DNA of 64,000 nucleotides from an uncultured Pelagibacteraceae bacterium (GTDB lineage: Bacteria; Pseudomonadota; Alphaproteobacteria; Pelagibacterales; Pelagibacteraceae): assembly GCA_902537895.1 (NCBI GenBank), contig CACBCU010000004.1, positions 1 to 64,000 of the forward strand, given 5' to 3'. The translations under genes were made by a program, and so were the position numbers. The notes under the pieces are model-generated. The model was not told where the DNA came from. It saw only the letters and a list, made by a program, of their open reading frames with translations, and did no database searches. Shown piece by piece: positions 11,615-21,200 of the stretch. Position 1 is the stretch's first letter, and each line of letters begins with the position of its first letter.

Positions 11615-11854
11615 TTAGTTAGCTTTTCCTTCTATAAATTTTACAGCATCTCCAACTGTTAAAATTTTTTCAGCCTCACTATCAGAAATTTCTGAACCAA
11701 ACTCCTCTTCAAAAGCCATGACTAATTCCACAGTATCTAGACTGTCCGCGCCTAAATCATCTATGAAACTGGACTCATCTGTTACTTTTGCTTCATCAAT
11801 ACCTAAGTGATCTGCAACTATTTTTTTAACTTTACTTGAAACATCTTCTGACAT
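11615..11854 (-). CDS. acpP: Acyl carrier protein
   Basis: [21 protein letters not shown] phosphopantetheine motif. Confidence 0.98.
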   Translation of the reverse strand: MSEDVSSKVKKIVADHLGIDEAKVTDESSFIDDLGADSLDTVELVMAFEEEFGSEISDSEAEKILTVGDAVKFIEGKAN

Positions 11855-11902
11855 TTTGATCCTTATTGTTATAAATTCTTATTAGTTTAAAAACCTATTT
11901 TG

Positions 11903-12640
11903 TCAAGCCATATACATGCCTCCATTAACATGCAATGTTTCTCCATTTATATAATTTGAGTGACTAGAACATAAAAAAAGTACAGCATTTGCAATATCAT
12001 CTGGTTCTCCTAGTCGGGCAGAGGGAATTTTTGATATTATAGCCTCTTTAAATTTATCGTCTAATTTATCCGTCATGTCTGTTTTAATAAAACCAGGTGA
12101 AATACAATTTATATTTATATTTTTCTTAGCATATTCTATTGCCAAACTCTTAGACATTGCAATTATACCTGCTTTAGAAGCTGTGTAATTGGCCTGTCCT
12201 AAATTACCAGTGTGCCCAACGACTGACGTAATATTAACAATCTTTCCAGATTTATTTTTAAGCATTTTTTTAATCGCTGATTTACTCATCAAAAAAGTTG
12301 AAGTTAAGTTAACATCAATAACTTTTTTCCATTCATCTAAGCTCATCCTTATTGCTAAATTATCTTGGGTAATGCCTGCATTATTAACGATGCAATCTAA
12401 GATACCACCAAGTTCTTTAGTTGCATTTTCAACAAACTCCTCAATTTTATCACTTTGAGAAATATCAAACTTTAATATTTTAATATTTCCATATTTGTTT
12501 TTTAATTCCTCAAGTTTTTCTATTCTTGTGCCTGTCGCTAAAATATTTGCTCCTGATTGATTTAATTTTTCGATTATTGAATTCCCTATCCCACCTGTAG
12601 CACCAGTAACAATAATATTTTTACCTTTTAAATCAGTCAT
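11903..12640 (-). CDS. fabG: 3-oxoacyl-ACP reductase
   Basis: TGATGGIG, NNAG, YTASKAG, SPGFIKTDMT motifs; beside fabD and acpP. Confidence 0.95.
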   Translation of the reverse strand: MTDLKGKNIIVTGATGGIGNSIIEKLNQSGANILATGTRIEKLEELKNKYGNIKILKFDISQSDKIEEFVENATKELGGILDCIVNNAGITQDNLAIRMSLDEWKKVIDVNLTSTFLMSKSAIKKMLKNKSGKIVNITSVVGHTGNLGQANYTASKAGIIAMSKSLAIEYAKKNININCISPGFIKTDMTDKLDDKFKEAIISKIPSARLGEPDDIANAVLFLCSSHSNYINGETLHVNGGMYMA

Positions 12641-13563
12641 ATTTTTAGACCTTCAATATCAACTTGAGAATTAATTGTATCAATTTTAACATTTTTATTA
12701 ATTCTTTTTACCAAACCTGACAAAACTTTCCCAGGTCCAATTTCTATAAAATGGTCTACATTATTTTCTATCATATTAATTACGCTTTCTCTCCATCTAA
12801 CTCTATTCTCTATTTGCTTAATTAAGAGATTTTTAAGCTCATCTGGGTCTTTAATCTCATTAGCAGTAACGTTAGAAATTAATTTATTTTGCCCATTTTT
12901 AAAATTAAGTTTATTTAACTCTTCTTTCATAATTTTTGTCGCATTATTCATTAGTTCGCAGTGAAAGGGTGCACTTACAGGAAGTTTAATATTTTTTATT
13001 GAACTAGCCTTAAAAATTTGAATTAATTGTTCTAAGTCTTTAGTTTTTCCACTCAAAACAATTTGCCCTTCAGAATTATCATTTGCAATTTGTGCTTTTA
13101 AATTATCTTTATTTTCCATTAAAATTCTTTCAATCTCATCAACTGTTGAGCCCAATACCGCAACCATCCCTCCCTGTCCTTTAGGTAAAGAGTTTTGCAT
13201 AGCATCCCCTCTAATTCTCAATATTTTTAAAGTATCTGAAAAATCCAGATATCCTGCACATGATAATGCCGAATATTCTCCCAAAGAGTGTCCAGCAAAG
13301 TATTTTGCTTTATTTAAATCTAAGTTGAATTCATTTTTTGCTAAATTAAATATTGAGTAACTTATTAAAAATATTGCTGGCTGTGTATTTGCTGTTAAAT
13401 CTAATTCCTCTTTTGGCCCTTCCAGGATAAGCTTAGAAATAGAAAAGTTTAATGTGTCGTCTGCTTGTTTAAAAAGGTCTTTTACTAAATTAAATTTATC
13501 ACAGAGTTCTTTTCCCATTCCAACTAATTGAGACCCTTGACCTGGGAAAATTACTGAAAACAT
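12637..13563 (-). CDS. fabD: Malonyl-CoA:ACP transacylase
   Basis: FPGQGSQLVGMG, AGHSLGEYSAL motifs. Confidence 0.96.
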   Translation of the reverse strand: MFSVIFPGQGSQLVGMGKELCDKFNLVKDLFKQADDTLNFSISKLILEGPKEELDLTANTQPAIFLISYSIFNLAKNEFNLDLNKAKYFAGHSLGEYSALSCAGYLDFSDTLKILRIRGDAMQNSLPKGQGGMVAVLGSTVDEIERILMENKDNLKAQIANDNSEGQIVLSGKTKDLEQLIQIFKASSIKNIKLPVSAPFHCELMNNATKIMKEELNKLNFKNGQNKLISNVTANEIKDPDELKNLLIKQIENRVRWRESVINMIENNVDHFIEIGPGKVLSGLVKRINKNVKIDTINSQVDIEGLKI

Positions 13564-13646
13564 AAAAAAAACCTATTTTTTAAACTTTTTAGCTATTGTA
13601 ATTAAAGATTTATAATAGTATATCCTCATTTTTTTAGAAAGTTTAG

Positions 13647-13991
13647 ATGAATTTATACGAACATACAATTATAGCAAGACAAGACGCTTCACCAAGTGAT
13701 ATACAGCAACTAACTGAAAAATATTCAAAAATTGTTGAAAAAAATGATGGAGAAATAATTAAAACTGAAAACTGGGGTTTGCTAAATCTTTCATATTTAA
13801 TTAAAAAAAATAAAAAAGGTAGCTATATACATTTTAAGATCAAATGTAATGGTCAGGTAATAAATGAATTAGAAAAAAATGAGTCTATAGATAAGAAACT
13901 TTTAAGATACCTAACAGTTAAAGTTAAGAAATTTGATTTAAAAACCAATTATTTCAATAAGAAAGAAGACTCAGAAAAAGAAAACAAATAA
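13647..13991 (+). CDS. rpsF: 30S ribosomal protein S6
   Basis: NLYEHTIIARQD...NWGLLNLSYLIKKNKKGSYIHF; rpsF-rpsR-rplI order. Confidence 0.95.
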   Translation: MNLYEHTIIARQDASPSDIQQLTEKYSKIVEKNDGEIIKTENWGLLNLSYLIKKNKKGSYIHFKIKCNGQVINELEKNESIDKKLLRYLTVKVKKFDLKTNYFNKKEDSEKENK

Positions 13992-13998
13992 TTAGGTC

Positions 13999-14271
13999 AT
14001 GCCAAAAAAACAATTAGGAAATAAAAAAAATAAACAAAGTAATTTTGCTAAACTTAGTATTTTTCAACCAAATAAATATAAATTTAAAAAAAGCTGTCCC
14101 CTTTCCGCCAAAGGTGCTCCAACAATTGATTATAAAAATATAAAGTTATTAAAAAAATACACTTCTGAAAATGGTAAAATCCTTCCATCACGAATTACTA
14201 ATGTTAGTCAAAAAAAACAAAGAGAGCTATCTTTATCTATCAAGAGAGCAAGAAATTTAGCGTTAATATAA
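13999..14271 (+). CDS. rpsR: 30S ribosomal protein S18
   Basis: [48 protein letters not shown]. Confidence 0.97.
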   Translation: MPKKQLGNKKNKQSNFAKLSIFQPNKYKFKKSCPLSAKGAPTIDYKNIKLLKKYTSENGKILPSRITNVSQKKQRELSLSIKRARNLALI

Positions 14272-14272
14272 T

Positions 14273-14731
14273 ATGAAAGTAATCCTGCTTGAAAATTTAA
14301 AAAAAATCGGCTCAATAGGTGAAATAATAGATGTTAAAAGAGGATTTGCTCGAAATTTCCTAATTGCAAATAATAAAGCTTTATACGCATCCAAGGAAAA
14401 TGTTAGCAAAGTAGAAAAAATTAAGTCTGAGCTTTCAAAAAAAGATAACGAAAAAAAACAAGAAGCGAAGAAAATTTCAGAAAAAATTAACAAAAAAGAA
14501 TATAAAATTGAAAAATTATCTACTGAAAATAATGAATTATACGGTTCGGTGAAACCAACAGAAATTTCAAAATTAATAAAAGAAATAGATGATCAAGAAA
14601 TTAAACCGTCTATGATACAGCCAATAAAAGATATTAAATCAATTGGAAAGTTTAAGGTAAAAATAAGCCTACACTCGGAAGTTGATGCAGAGATAATTAT
14701 TAATGTAGTTTCATCGGAGACAATTCAATAA
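14273..14731 (+). CDS. rplI: 50S ribosomal protein L9
   Basis: MKVILLENLKKIGSIGEIIDVKRGFARNFLI signature. Confidence 0.97.
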   Translation: MKVILLENLKKIGSIGEIIDVKRGFARNFLIANNKALYASKENVSKVEKIKSELSKKDNEKKQEAKKISEKINKKEYKIEKLSTENNELYGSVKPTEISKLIKEIDDQEIKPSMIQPIKDIKSIGKFKVKISLHSEVDAEIIINVVSSETIQ

Positions 14732-14797
14732 TTATACAATTTTCTCCCCAGCAAATTTTAAAAATAAACTTTCTACAATATTTGTTATATTCATTTA

Positions 14798-16216
14798 ATG
14801 GAAAAAAGTTTAAGTATTCTAAAAGACAGTTTTAAAGAACTACCAAACAATATTGAGGCAGAGCAATCTGTTATAGGATCAATCTTAGTATCTAATGAAA
14901 TTTTTGATGACATTAATACAATTATATCTAGTTCAAATTTTTATGATCCAATGCATCAAAAGATTTTCAGTGCAATAGAAAACTTAATTTATAAAGGGAT
15001 GTTAGCTAATCCAATAACGCTTAAGAATTATTTTGAATCTGACAAAGATGAAATAAATATACCAGAGTATCTTGTAAAAATCACCAAATTCTCAACATCT
15101 ACAAGACAGGCTACTGAATATTCAAAAATAATTTATGACATGTTTGTTAGACGTGAGTTAATTAAAATCTCAGAACAAACTATCGATACAGCTAAAATCA
15201 ATGATCTAAATACAAATGGTCAAAATATAATTGAAAATTCTGAAAGATTGTTATTTGATTTAGCTGAAAAAGGATCTTTTAATTCATCTTTAGTAAAATT
15301 TGATGAGGCCATGAAAAAAACAATTGAGATGGCCTCTGCTGCATATAAAAATGAAGAAGGGATTGTTGGAGTTCCGACTGGTTTAAGAGATCTCGATGAT
15401 AGACTCGGAGGTCTGCATCAATCTGATTTGATCATCATAGCAGGTAGACCATCAATGGGTAAAACTGCTTTAGCAACTAACATAGCATTCAATGCAGCAC
15501 AAAAACTACAAGAAGGCCAAAGGAGATCCTCGGTCGCTTTCTTTTCCCTAGAAATGTCCTCTGAACAATTGTCTACAAGAATATTAGCGGAACAATCTAG
15601 AATAAAATCAAATGATATAAGGCGTGGAAGAATTTCTGATGAACAATTTGACAAATTTATTGAGACCTCAAAAAATATTGCAGAGCTACCATTATACATT
15701 GATGAAACTCCAGCTATAAGTATTGCAGCCATGAGTAACAGGGCTAGAAGAATAAAAAGATTATTTGGTTTAGATATGATAGTGGTTGACTACATCCAAT
15801 TAATGAGAGGATCCATTAATAACAAAGATGGCAGAGTTCAAGAAATTTCTGAGATAACACAAGGTTTAAAAGCTATAGCTAAAGAACTTTCAGTGCCAGT
15901 TGTTGCATTATCTCAACTTTCGAGAGCAGTGGAACAAAGAGATTTGAAAAAACCTCAATTAGCTGATTTAAGAGAGTCTGGCTCAATCGAGCAAGATGCA
16001 GATGTGGTTATGTTTGTTTATCGGGAGGCATATTATTTAGAAAGACAAGAACCAAGACCTGCTACTGTGGAACATGCTGAATGGCAAGCGAAAATGAACG
16101 AGATATCGAATTTAGCAGAAATAATTATTGGTAAACAAAGACATGGTCCAACTGGAAATGTAATGCTTGAGTTTGAGGCTATGTTTACCAAATTTAAAGA
16201 TACTCAAAATACTTAA
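14798..16216 (+). CDS. dnaB: Replicative DNA helicase
   Basis: PNNIEAEQSVIGSIL, IIAGRPSMGKTALA, VVDYIQLM, LSQLSRAVEQR motifs. Confidence 0.97.
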   Translation: MEKSLSILKDSFKELPNNIEAEQSVIGSILVSNEIFDDINTIISSSNFYDPMHQKIFSAIENLIYKGMLANPITLKNYFESDKDEINIPEYLVKITKFSTSTRQATEYSKIIYDMFVRRELIKISEQTIDTAKINDLNTNGQNIIENSERLLFDLAEKGSFNSSLVKFDEAMKKTIEMASAAYKNEEGIVGVPTGLRDLDDRLGGLHQSDLIIIAGRPSMGKTALATNIAFNAAQKLQEGQRRSSVAFFSLEMSSEQLSTRILAEQSRIKSNDIRRGRISDEQFDKFIETSKNIAELPLYIDETPAISIAAMSNRARRIKRLFGLDMIVVDYIQLMRGSINNKDGRVQEISEITQGLKAIAKELSVPVVALSQLSRAVEQRDLKKPQLADLRESGSIEQDADVVMFVYREAYYLERQEPRPATVEHAEWQAKMNEISNLAEIIIGKQRHGPTGNVMLEFEAMFTKFKDTQNT

Positions 16217-16237
16217 ATTAAAATATAAATAGGGTAA

Positions 16238-18622
16238 ATGTTCACCCATTTTTATCAAAATTTCATACTTAAAAATCCCAAGCTTATATTTGTTCTTTTG
16301 ATAATAGCGTTAATAAGTTTTGGATATCACTCAAAAAACTTTAGGCTAGATGCCTCATCTGATACTCTATTAATAGATGGTGATCCTGACCTTAAATATC
16401 TTCAAGAGGTAAATGAACGTTACGGATCAAAAGAATTTTTAATTTTAACTTATACACCAAACCAAGGTATGATTACTGATACCTCAATAAATAATCTCTT
16501 AAGTTTAAAGTATAAAATTCAAAGTTTAGAGTGGGTAGATAGTGTGGTTACTTTGCTAGATATTCCCTTATTAAATAATTCAGAGGCTCCATTACAGGAA
16601 AGATTAGAAAATTTTAAAACTCTTAAAGATGAAGATGTGAATAAAGATAGAGGTTTTAAAGAAATAACTAGTAGTCCAGTTTTTAGAAACTTCGTTATAA
16701 GTGAAGATGGTAAGACTAGCGGAATCATTGTTTATTTAAAAAAAAACAAGCCTTTAGATAATATTAAAAATAAATCAAAAGAGGAAATTGAAATTTATAA
16801 AGACAAAATAAAAAAACAAAATCATAAAAATATTATTGAAATAAGAGATGTAATTGAAAGTTATGAAAATATAGGGAAGATTCACTTGGGCGGTATACCT
16901 ATGATTGCAGATGATATGATGACATTTATTAAAAGTGACATTGTTGTTTTTGGATTAGGTGTTCTTTTATTTATAATTGCAACATTATGGTATATCTTCA
17001 GAAAATTAATTTGGATATTAGTTCCAATAAGCAGTTGCTTTTTCTCAGTAATTATAATGACAGGTTTACTTGGCTTGTTAGGATGGAAAGTAACGGTTAT
17101 CTCCTCAAATTTTATTGCACTAATGTTAATTTTAACTATGGCAATGAATATTCATATGAGCACACGTTTTTTACAACTAAAAGAAAATTTTCCTCATAGA
17201 AATATTTTAGATCTTTTGATTTTAACTACTGAGAAAATGTTTTGGCCAATCTTATATACTGTAATGACAACAATTATTGCTTTCTTGTCTTTGATTTTTA
17301 GTGAAATAAAACCCATCATAGATTTTGGCTGGATGATGACAATGGGTTTGTTGATCTCATTCTGCGTTACATTTACATTACTACCTACCCTTATTAATTT
17401 TGTACCAAAAAAAAATGTTTCTTTTATTAAATATGAAAAATCTAAAATTACATCTTTACTTTCAAAGTTTTCACAAGATTATCAAAAGTCAATTTTTGTC
17501 CTAACCGGAATTATAATTTTATTTAGTATCATTGGCATTAGCCGTCTTGAGGTTGAAAATAGTTTCATAAATTATTTTAGTAAAAAGACTGAAATTTACA
17601 AAGGTATGAAACTTATTGATGAAAAATTAGGTGGTACTACACCGCTGGAAGTAATTTTAAAATTCCCTAAAAATAAAACTGAGACTAACGACGATGAATT
17701 TGAAGATTGGGAAAATGAAGATAATGAAGAAGATGAAAAAAAATATTGGTTCACAAAAGATAAGATTAATAAAATTGCATCAGTTCATAATTATTTAGAT
17801 AGCCTACCAGAGATTGGTAAGGTTTTATCTTTTTCTTCAATTATTGATGTCGCGACTTTGCTTAATAATAATAAACCATTAGGAACTTTAGAAATGGGAG
17901 TCCTTTATTCAAAAATTCCTCAAAGTATTAGGACAGAAATTGTCGATCCCTATATTTCAATAAAAGATAATGAAGCCAGGATAAATCTTAGAATTATAGA
18001 CTCTAAGAAAGACTTAAGAAGAAATGATTTAATAAATAAAATAAATTATGACTTACAAAATAAATTAGGACTTGAAAAAAAAGAATTTAAACTCACTGGA
18101 GTTTTAATTTTATTTAACAATTTACTTCAAAGTTTATTTAAATCACAAATTTTGACACTCGGATTTGTTATGATTGGTATATTTGTAATGTTTTTAATTC
18201 TTTTTAAAAATATAAAACTTTCATTAATTGGTGTAGTTCCAAATTTTATAGCAGCCTTTTTTATTTTGGGAATTATTGGCCTACTTGGTATTCCTTTAGA
18301 TATGATGACAATAACAATAGCAGCTATAACTATAGGTATAGCTGTTGATAATAGTATTCATTATATTTATCGTTTTAAAGAAGAATATGATAATCTGAAT
18401 GATTACAACGAAACAGTAAAAGTTTGTCATTCAACAGTCGGTAAGGCAATCTTAAATACATCAATTACCATTGTTTTTGGTTTTTCAATTTTAATTTTAT
18501 CTAATTTTATTCCTACAATTTATTTTGGTATTTTTACAGGAATTGCGATGTTACTTGCGATGATATCTGTTTTAACCCTTTTGCCATCCTTAATTTTATT
18601 GATTAAACCTTTTGAAAAATAA
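16238..18622 (+). CDS. RND/MMPL-family membrane protein (predicted exporter)
   Basis: About 794 aa, two repeated 5-6 helix blocks (GVLLFIIATLWYIFRKLIWILVPI; GFVMIGIFVMFLILFKNIKLSLIGVVPN). Confidence 0.82.
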   Translation: MFTHFYQNFILKNPKLIFVLLIIALISFGYHSKNFRLDASSDTLLIDGDPDLKYLQEVNERYGSKEFLILTYTPNQGMITDTSINNLLSLKYKIQSLEWVDSVVTLLDIPLLNNSEAPLQERLENFKTLKDEDVNKDRGFKEITSSPVFRNFVISEDGKTSGIIVYLKKNKPLDNIKNKSKEEIEIYKDKIKKQNHKNIIEIRDVIESYENIGKIHLGGIPMIADDMMTFIKSDIVVFGLGVLLFIIATLWYIFRKLIWILVPISSCFFSVIIMTGLLGLLGWKVTVISSNFIALMLILTMAMNIHMSTRFLQLKENFPHRNILDLLILTTEKMFWPILYTVMTTIIAFLSLIFSEIKPIIDFGWMMTMGLLISFCVTFTLLPTLINFVPKKNVSFIKYEKSKITSLLSKFSQDYQKSIFVLTGIIILFSIIGISRLEVENSFINYFSKKTEIYKGMKLIDEKLGGTTPLEVILKFPKNKTETNDDEFEDWENEDNEEDEKKYWFTKDKINKIASVHNYLDSLPEIGKVLSFSSIIDVATLLNNNKPLGTLEMGVLYSKIPQSIRTEIVDPYISIKDNEARINLRIIDSKKDLRRNDLINKINYDLQNKLGLEKKEFKLTGVLILFNNLLQSLFKSQILTLGFVMIGIFVMFLILFKNIKLSLIGVVPNFIAAFFILGIIGLLGIPLDMMTITIAAITIGIAVDNSIHYIYRFKEEYDNLNDYNETVKVCHSTVGKAILNTSITIVFGFSILILSNFIPTIYFGIFTGIAMLLAMISVLTLLPSLILLIKPFEK

Positions 18623-18631
18623 AAATTTAAA

Positions 18632-19174
18632 ATGGAAGTTTTAAAAGAGTTTTATAATTCAATATCAATTTTAGATTTGGTTTACTTAATAATAACAATA
18701 TTATCCTTAATCAAATGCTATATTAAAGGTTTCGTATTAAGTTTACTGACTATAGCCAAATGGTTATTAGCATACGTTTTAACTTTAATTATTTTTCCTA
18801 GAGTTAAACCTTATGTAAAAGATATTATAGATAATGAATATATTTTAGATATTGTGCTAGGTATAAGTATATTTATAATAATATTTTTCTTTATCTTATT
18901 GGTTAACAAAGGAATTGGTAAAGCTATAAAATATACTGGACTTGGGAATTTAGATAGGATGTTTGGCTTTTTTTTTGGATTCGTAAGATCATACATAATC
19001 GCTGTTTGTATATTTTCTGCAGCACATATTGTTTATAATCACGATAAATGGCCCATAAATCATAATAAATCATACATCTTTCCATATTTGAAAAAAGGTA
19101 GTAATTATTTATTAAAAGAATTTCCAGATGAAAAAACTTATCAAAACTCTAAAGAAAAAATTAAGGAGCTTTAA
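18632..19174 (+). CDS. cvpA: CvpA family membrane protein
   Basis: Four-helix protein immediately upstream of purF (KGFVLSLLTIAKWLLAYVLT, NLDRMFGFFFGFVRS). Confidence 0.83.
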   Translation: MEVLKEFYNSISILDLVYLIITILSLIKCYIKGFVLSLLTIAKWLLAYVLTLIIFPRVKPYVKDIIDNEYILDIVLGISIFIIIFFFILLVNKGIGKAIKYTGLGNLDRMFGFFFGFVRSYIIAVCIFSAAHIVYNHDKWPINHNKSYIFPYLKKGSNYLLKEFPDEKTYQNSKEKIKEL

Positions 19175-20609
19175 TCCAAAGCTTAAAGAGGAATGTGGAG
19201 TTTTTGGTATAAGTGATAACAAAGATGCTTCAGCTCTAACTGCCTTAGGTTTGCATGCACTTCAACATAGGGGTCAAGAAGGTTGTGGAATAGTAACATT
19301 TGATGGATCACATTATTTTTCAGAAAAAAGATTTGGACTAGTGGGAGATAATTTTAACAAAGAAAAGATATTAAATAGATTGAAAGGAAATTTCGCGATT
19401 GGGCATAATAGATATAGTACCACTGGTGAGAATACTTTAAGAAATATACAACCTTTTTTTGCTGATACTAATGCAGGTGGTATCGGTGTTGCTCACAACG
19501 GTAATCTTACAAACTCAATTTCACTAAGAAAAAAATTAGTCGATGAGGGCGCTATTTTTTACACAACCTCAGATACTGAAACTATTGTTCAATTAATAGC
19601 TAGATCAAAGAGAAAAAAAACTATCGATAAAATTGTAGATGCGATATTTCAAATCCAAGGAGGTTACTCTTTGGTCATGTTGACCCAAACTTCATTGATA
19701 GGTGTGAGGGATCCATATGGAATAAGGCCACTTATAATTGGCAAACTGAATAATAGTTATGTTCTTTCATCAGAGACTTGCGCTTTAGATATAATTGGTG
19801 CAAAATTTGTAAGAGAAGTTGACAATGGAGAAATCGTTTTAATAGAAGATAATAAGATTCAAAGTATTAAACCTTTTCCTCCTAGAAAAATAAGACCATG
19901 TGTTTTTGAATATATTTACTTTTCAAGACCTGATAGTATTTTAAATGGCAAGAGTGCTTACGAATATCGAAAAAATCTAGGTAAAGAGTTAGCCAAAGAA
20001 AGTAATTTAAAAGCAGATATAGTTGTTCCAGTTCCAGATTCTGGTAATGCCGCAGCTCTAGGTTTTGCTCAGTATCTTGGTATTAACTTTGAATTAGGTC
20101 TCACAAGAAATCATTATGTTGGTAGAACTTTCATAGAGCCAATTCAAAAGATAAGAAGTTTAGGGGTAAAATTAAAATTAAATGCCAACCAATCAACAAT
20201 TAAAAATAAAAAGATAATTCTCGTAGATGACTCTTTAGTCAGAGGAACCACTTCTCATAAGATAATAAAAATGCTCTATGACGCGGGTGCAAAAGAAGTT
20301 CATATGAAAATTGCTTGTCCTGAAATAAAGTTTCCAGATTTTTATGGGGTCGATACACCTACAAAGAAAGAATTACTCGCAGCAAACAAAACTAATGATG
20401 AAATTTGTAAATATATTGGTGCTAAAACCTTAACTTTTTTATCAATTGATGGACTATATAGAGCTATAGGTTTTGATAAGAGGAATGATAGTTATCCTCA
20501 ATTGACAGACCATTATTTTACTGGTGATTATCCAGTTAAACCTGTTGATGAACTTGGAGATAATAAGATTACACAACTTTCATTGCTAAGTTCAGCATCG
20601 AATAATTAA
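19128..20609 (+). CDS. purF: Amidophosphoribosyltransferase
   Basis: EECGVFGI Ntn cysteine after a leader, LHALQHRGQEGCGI, LVDDSLVRGTT PRPP motif. Confidence 0.96.
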   Translation: MKKLIKTLKKKLRSFNPKLKEECGVFGISDNKDASALTALGLHALQHRGQEGCGIVTFDGSHYFSEKRFGLVGDNFNKEKILNRLKGNFAIGHNRYSTTGENTLRNIQPFFADTNAGGIGVAHNGNLTNSISLRKKLVDEGAIFYTTSDTETIVQLIARSKRKKTIDKIVDAIFQIQGGYSLVMLTQTSLIGVRDPYGIRPLIIGKLNNSYVLSSETCALDIIGAKFVREVDNGEIVLIEDNKIQSIKPFPPRKIRPCVFEYIYFSRPDSILNGKSAYEYRKNLGKELAKESNLKADIVVPVPDSGNAAALGFAQYLGINFELGLTRNHYVGRTFIEPIQKIRSLGVKLKLNANQSTIKNKKIILVDDSLVRGTTSHKIIKMLYDAGAKEVHMKIACPEIKFPDFYGVDTPTKKELLAANKTNDEICKYIGAKTLTFLSIDGLYRAIGFDKRNDSYPQLTDHYFTGDYPVKPVDELGDNKITQLSLLSSASNN

Positions 20610-20612
20610 TTT

Positions 20613-21170
20613 ATGAAAAAAGTTAGTTTTATAGAAATGAAAAATGGGACAAAAGATGATTATCTTTTTTTAGATAAACATGAAAAAAATTTTGCTAGTA
20701 AAACAGCGGATAGAATATTAAAGTTTATGTCAAGTTTAACCGAGACACTAGAGGGTTACCAAATTTCAAGGTTGGAACATTCGCTTCAAAGTGCAACTAG
20801 AGCGTATAAGAATGGGGAGAGTGAAGAAATGGTTGTAGCCACTTTATTGCATGATATTGGAGATGAACTTGCTCCAATGAATCACTCTGAATATGCTGCT
20901 GCAATATTGAAACCATATGTATCAGAGAGAACACATTGGATAGTTGAAAAACATGGTGAATTCCAAATGTTTTATTATGCTCATCATTTAGGTGGAGATA
21001 AAAATAAAAGAGATAAATACAAGGGACATAAATACTACCAAGCAACTATAGACTTTTGTGAGAAATATGATCAAAATTCATTTGACCCCAATTATAAATC
21101 TCTTCCACTTGATTTTTTTAAACCAATGGTTAAGAAAATATTTTCCAGAAAACCATATTCATTAATTTAA
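20613..21170 (+). CDS. HD-domain protein, PhnZ/MIOX-like predicted metal oxygenase
   Basis: LEHSLQSA, LLHDIGDE, NHSEYAAAIL, VEKHGEFQMFYYAHH, FCEKYDQNSFDPNY: H...HD...H...H...D pattern. Confidence 0.7.
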   Translation: MKKVSFIEMKNGTKDDYLFLDKHEKNFASKTADRILKFMSSLTETLEGYQISRLEHSLQSATRAYKNGESEEMVVATLLHDIGDELAPMNHSEYAAAILKPYVSERTHWIVEKHGEFQMFYYAHHLGGDKNKRDKYKGHKYYQATIDFCEKYDQNSFDPNYKSLPLDFFKPMVKKIFSRKPYSLI

Positions 21171-21200
21171 ATTTAAAATAAAATATTAACTGAAATTTAC

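Noticed and set aside
15418-15732. 104-aa minus-strand ORF inside dnaB
   Set aside because: Overlaps the conserved dnaB Walker region; shadow ORF.
19128-20609. PurF with leader peptide suggested an Fe-S PurF of the Bacillus type
   Set aside because: The leader before Cys is present, but the NCGQCxAC-type cysteines are replaced by NDSYPQLTDHYF, so a 4Fe-4S centre is not supported.
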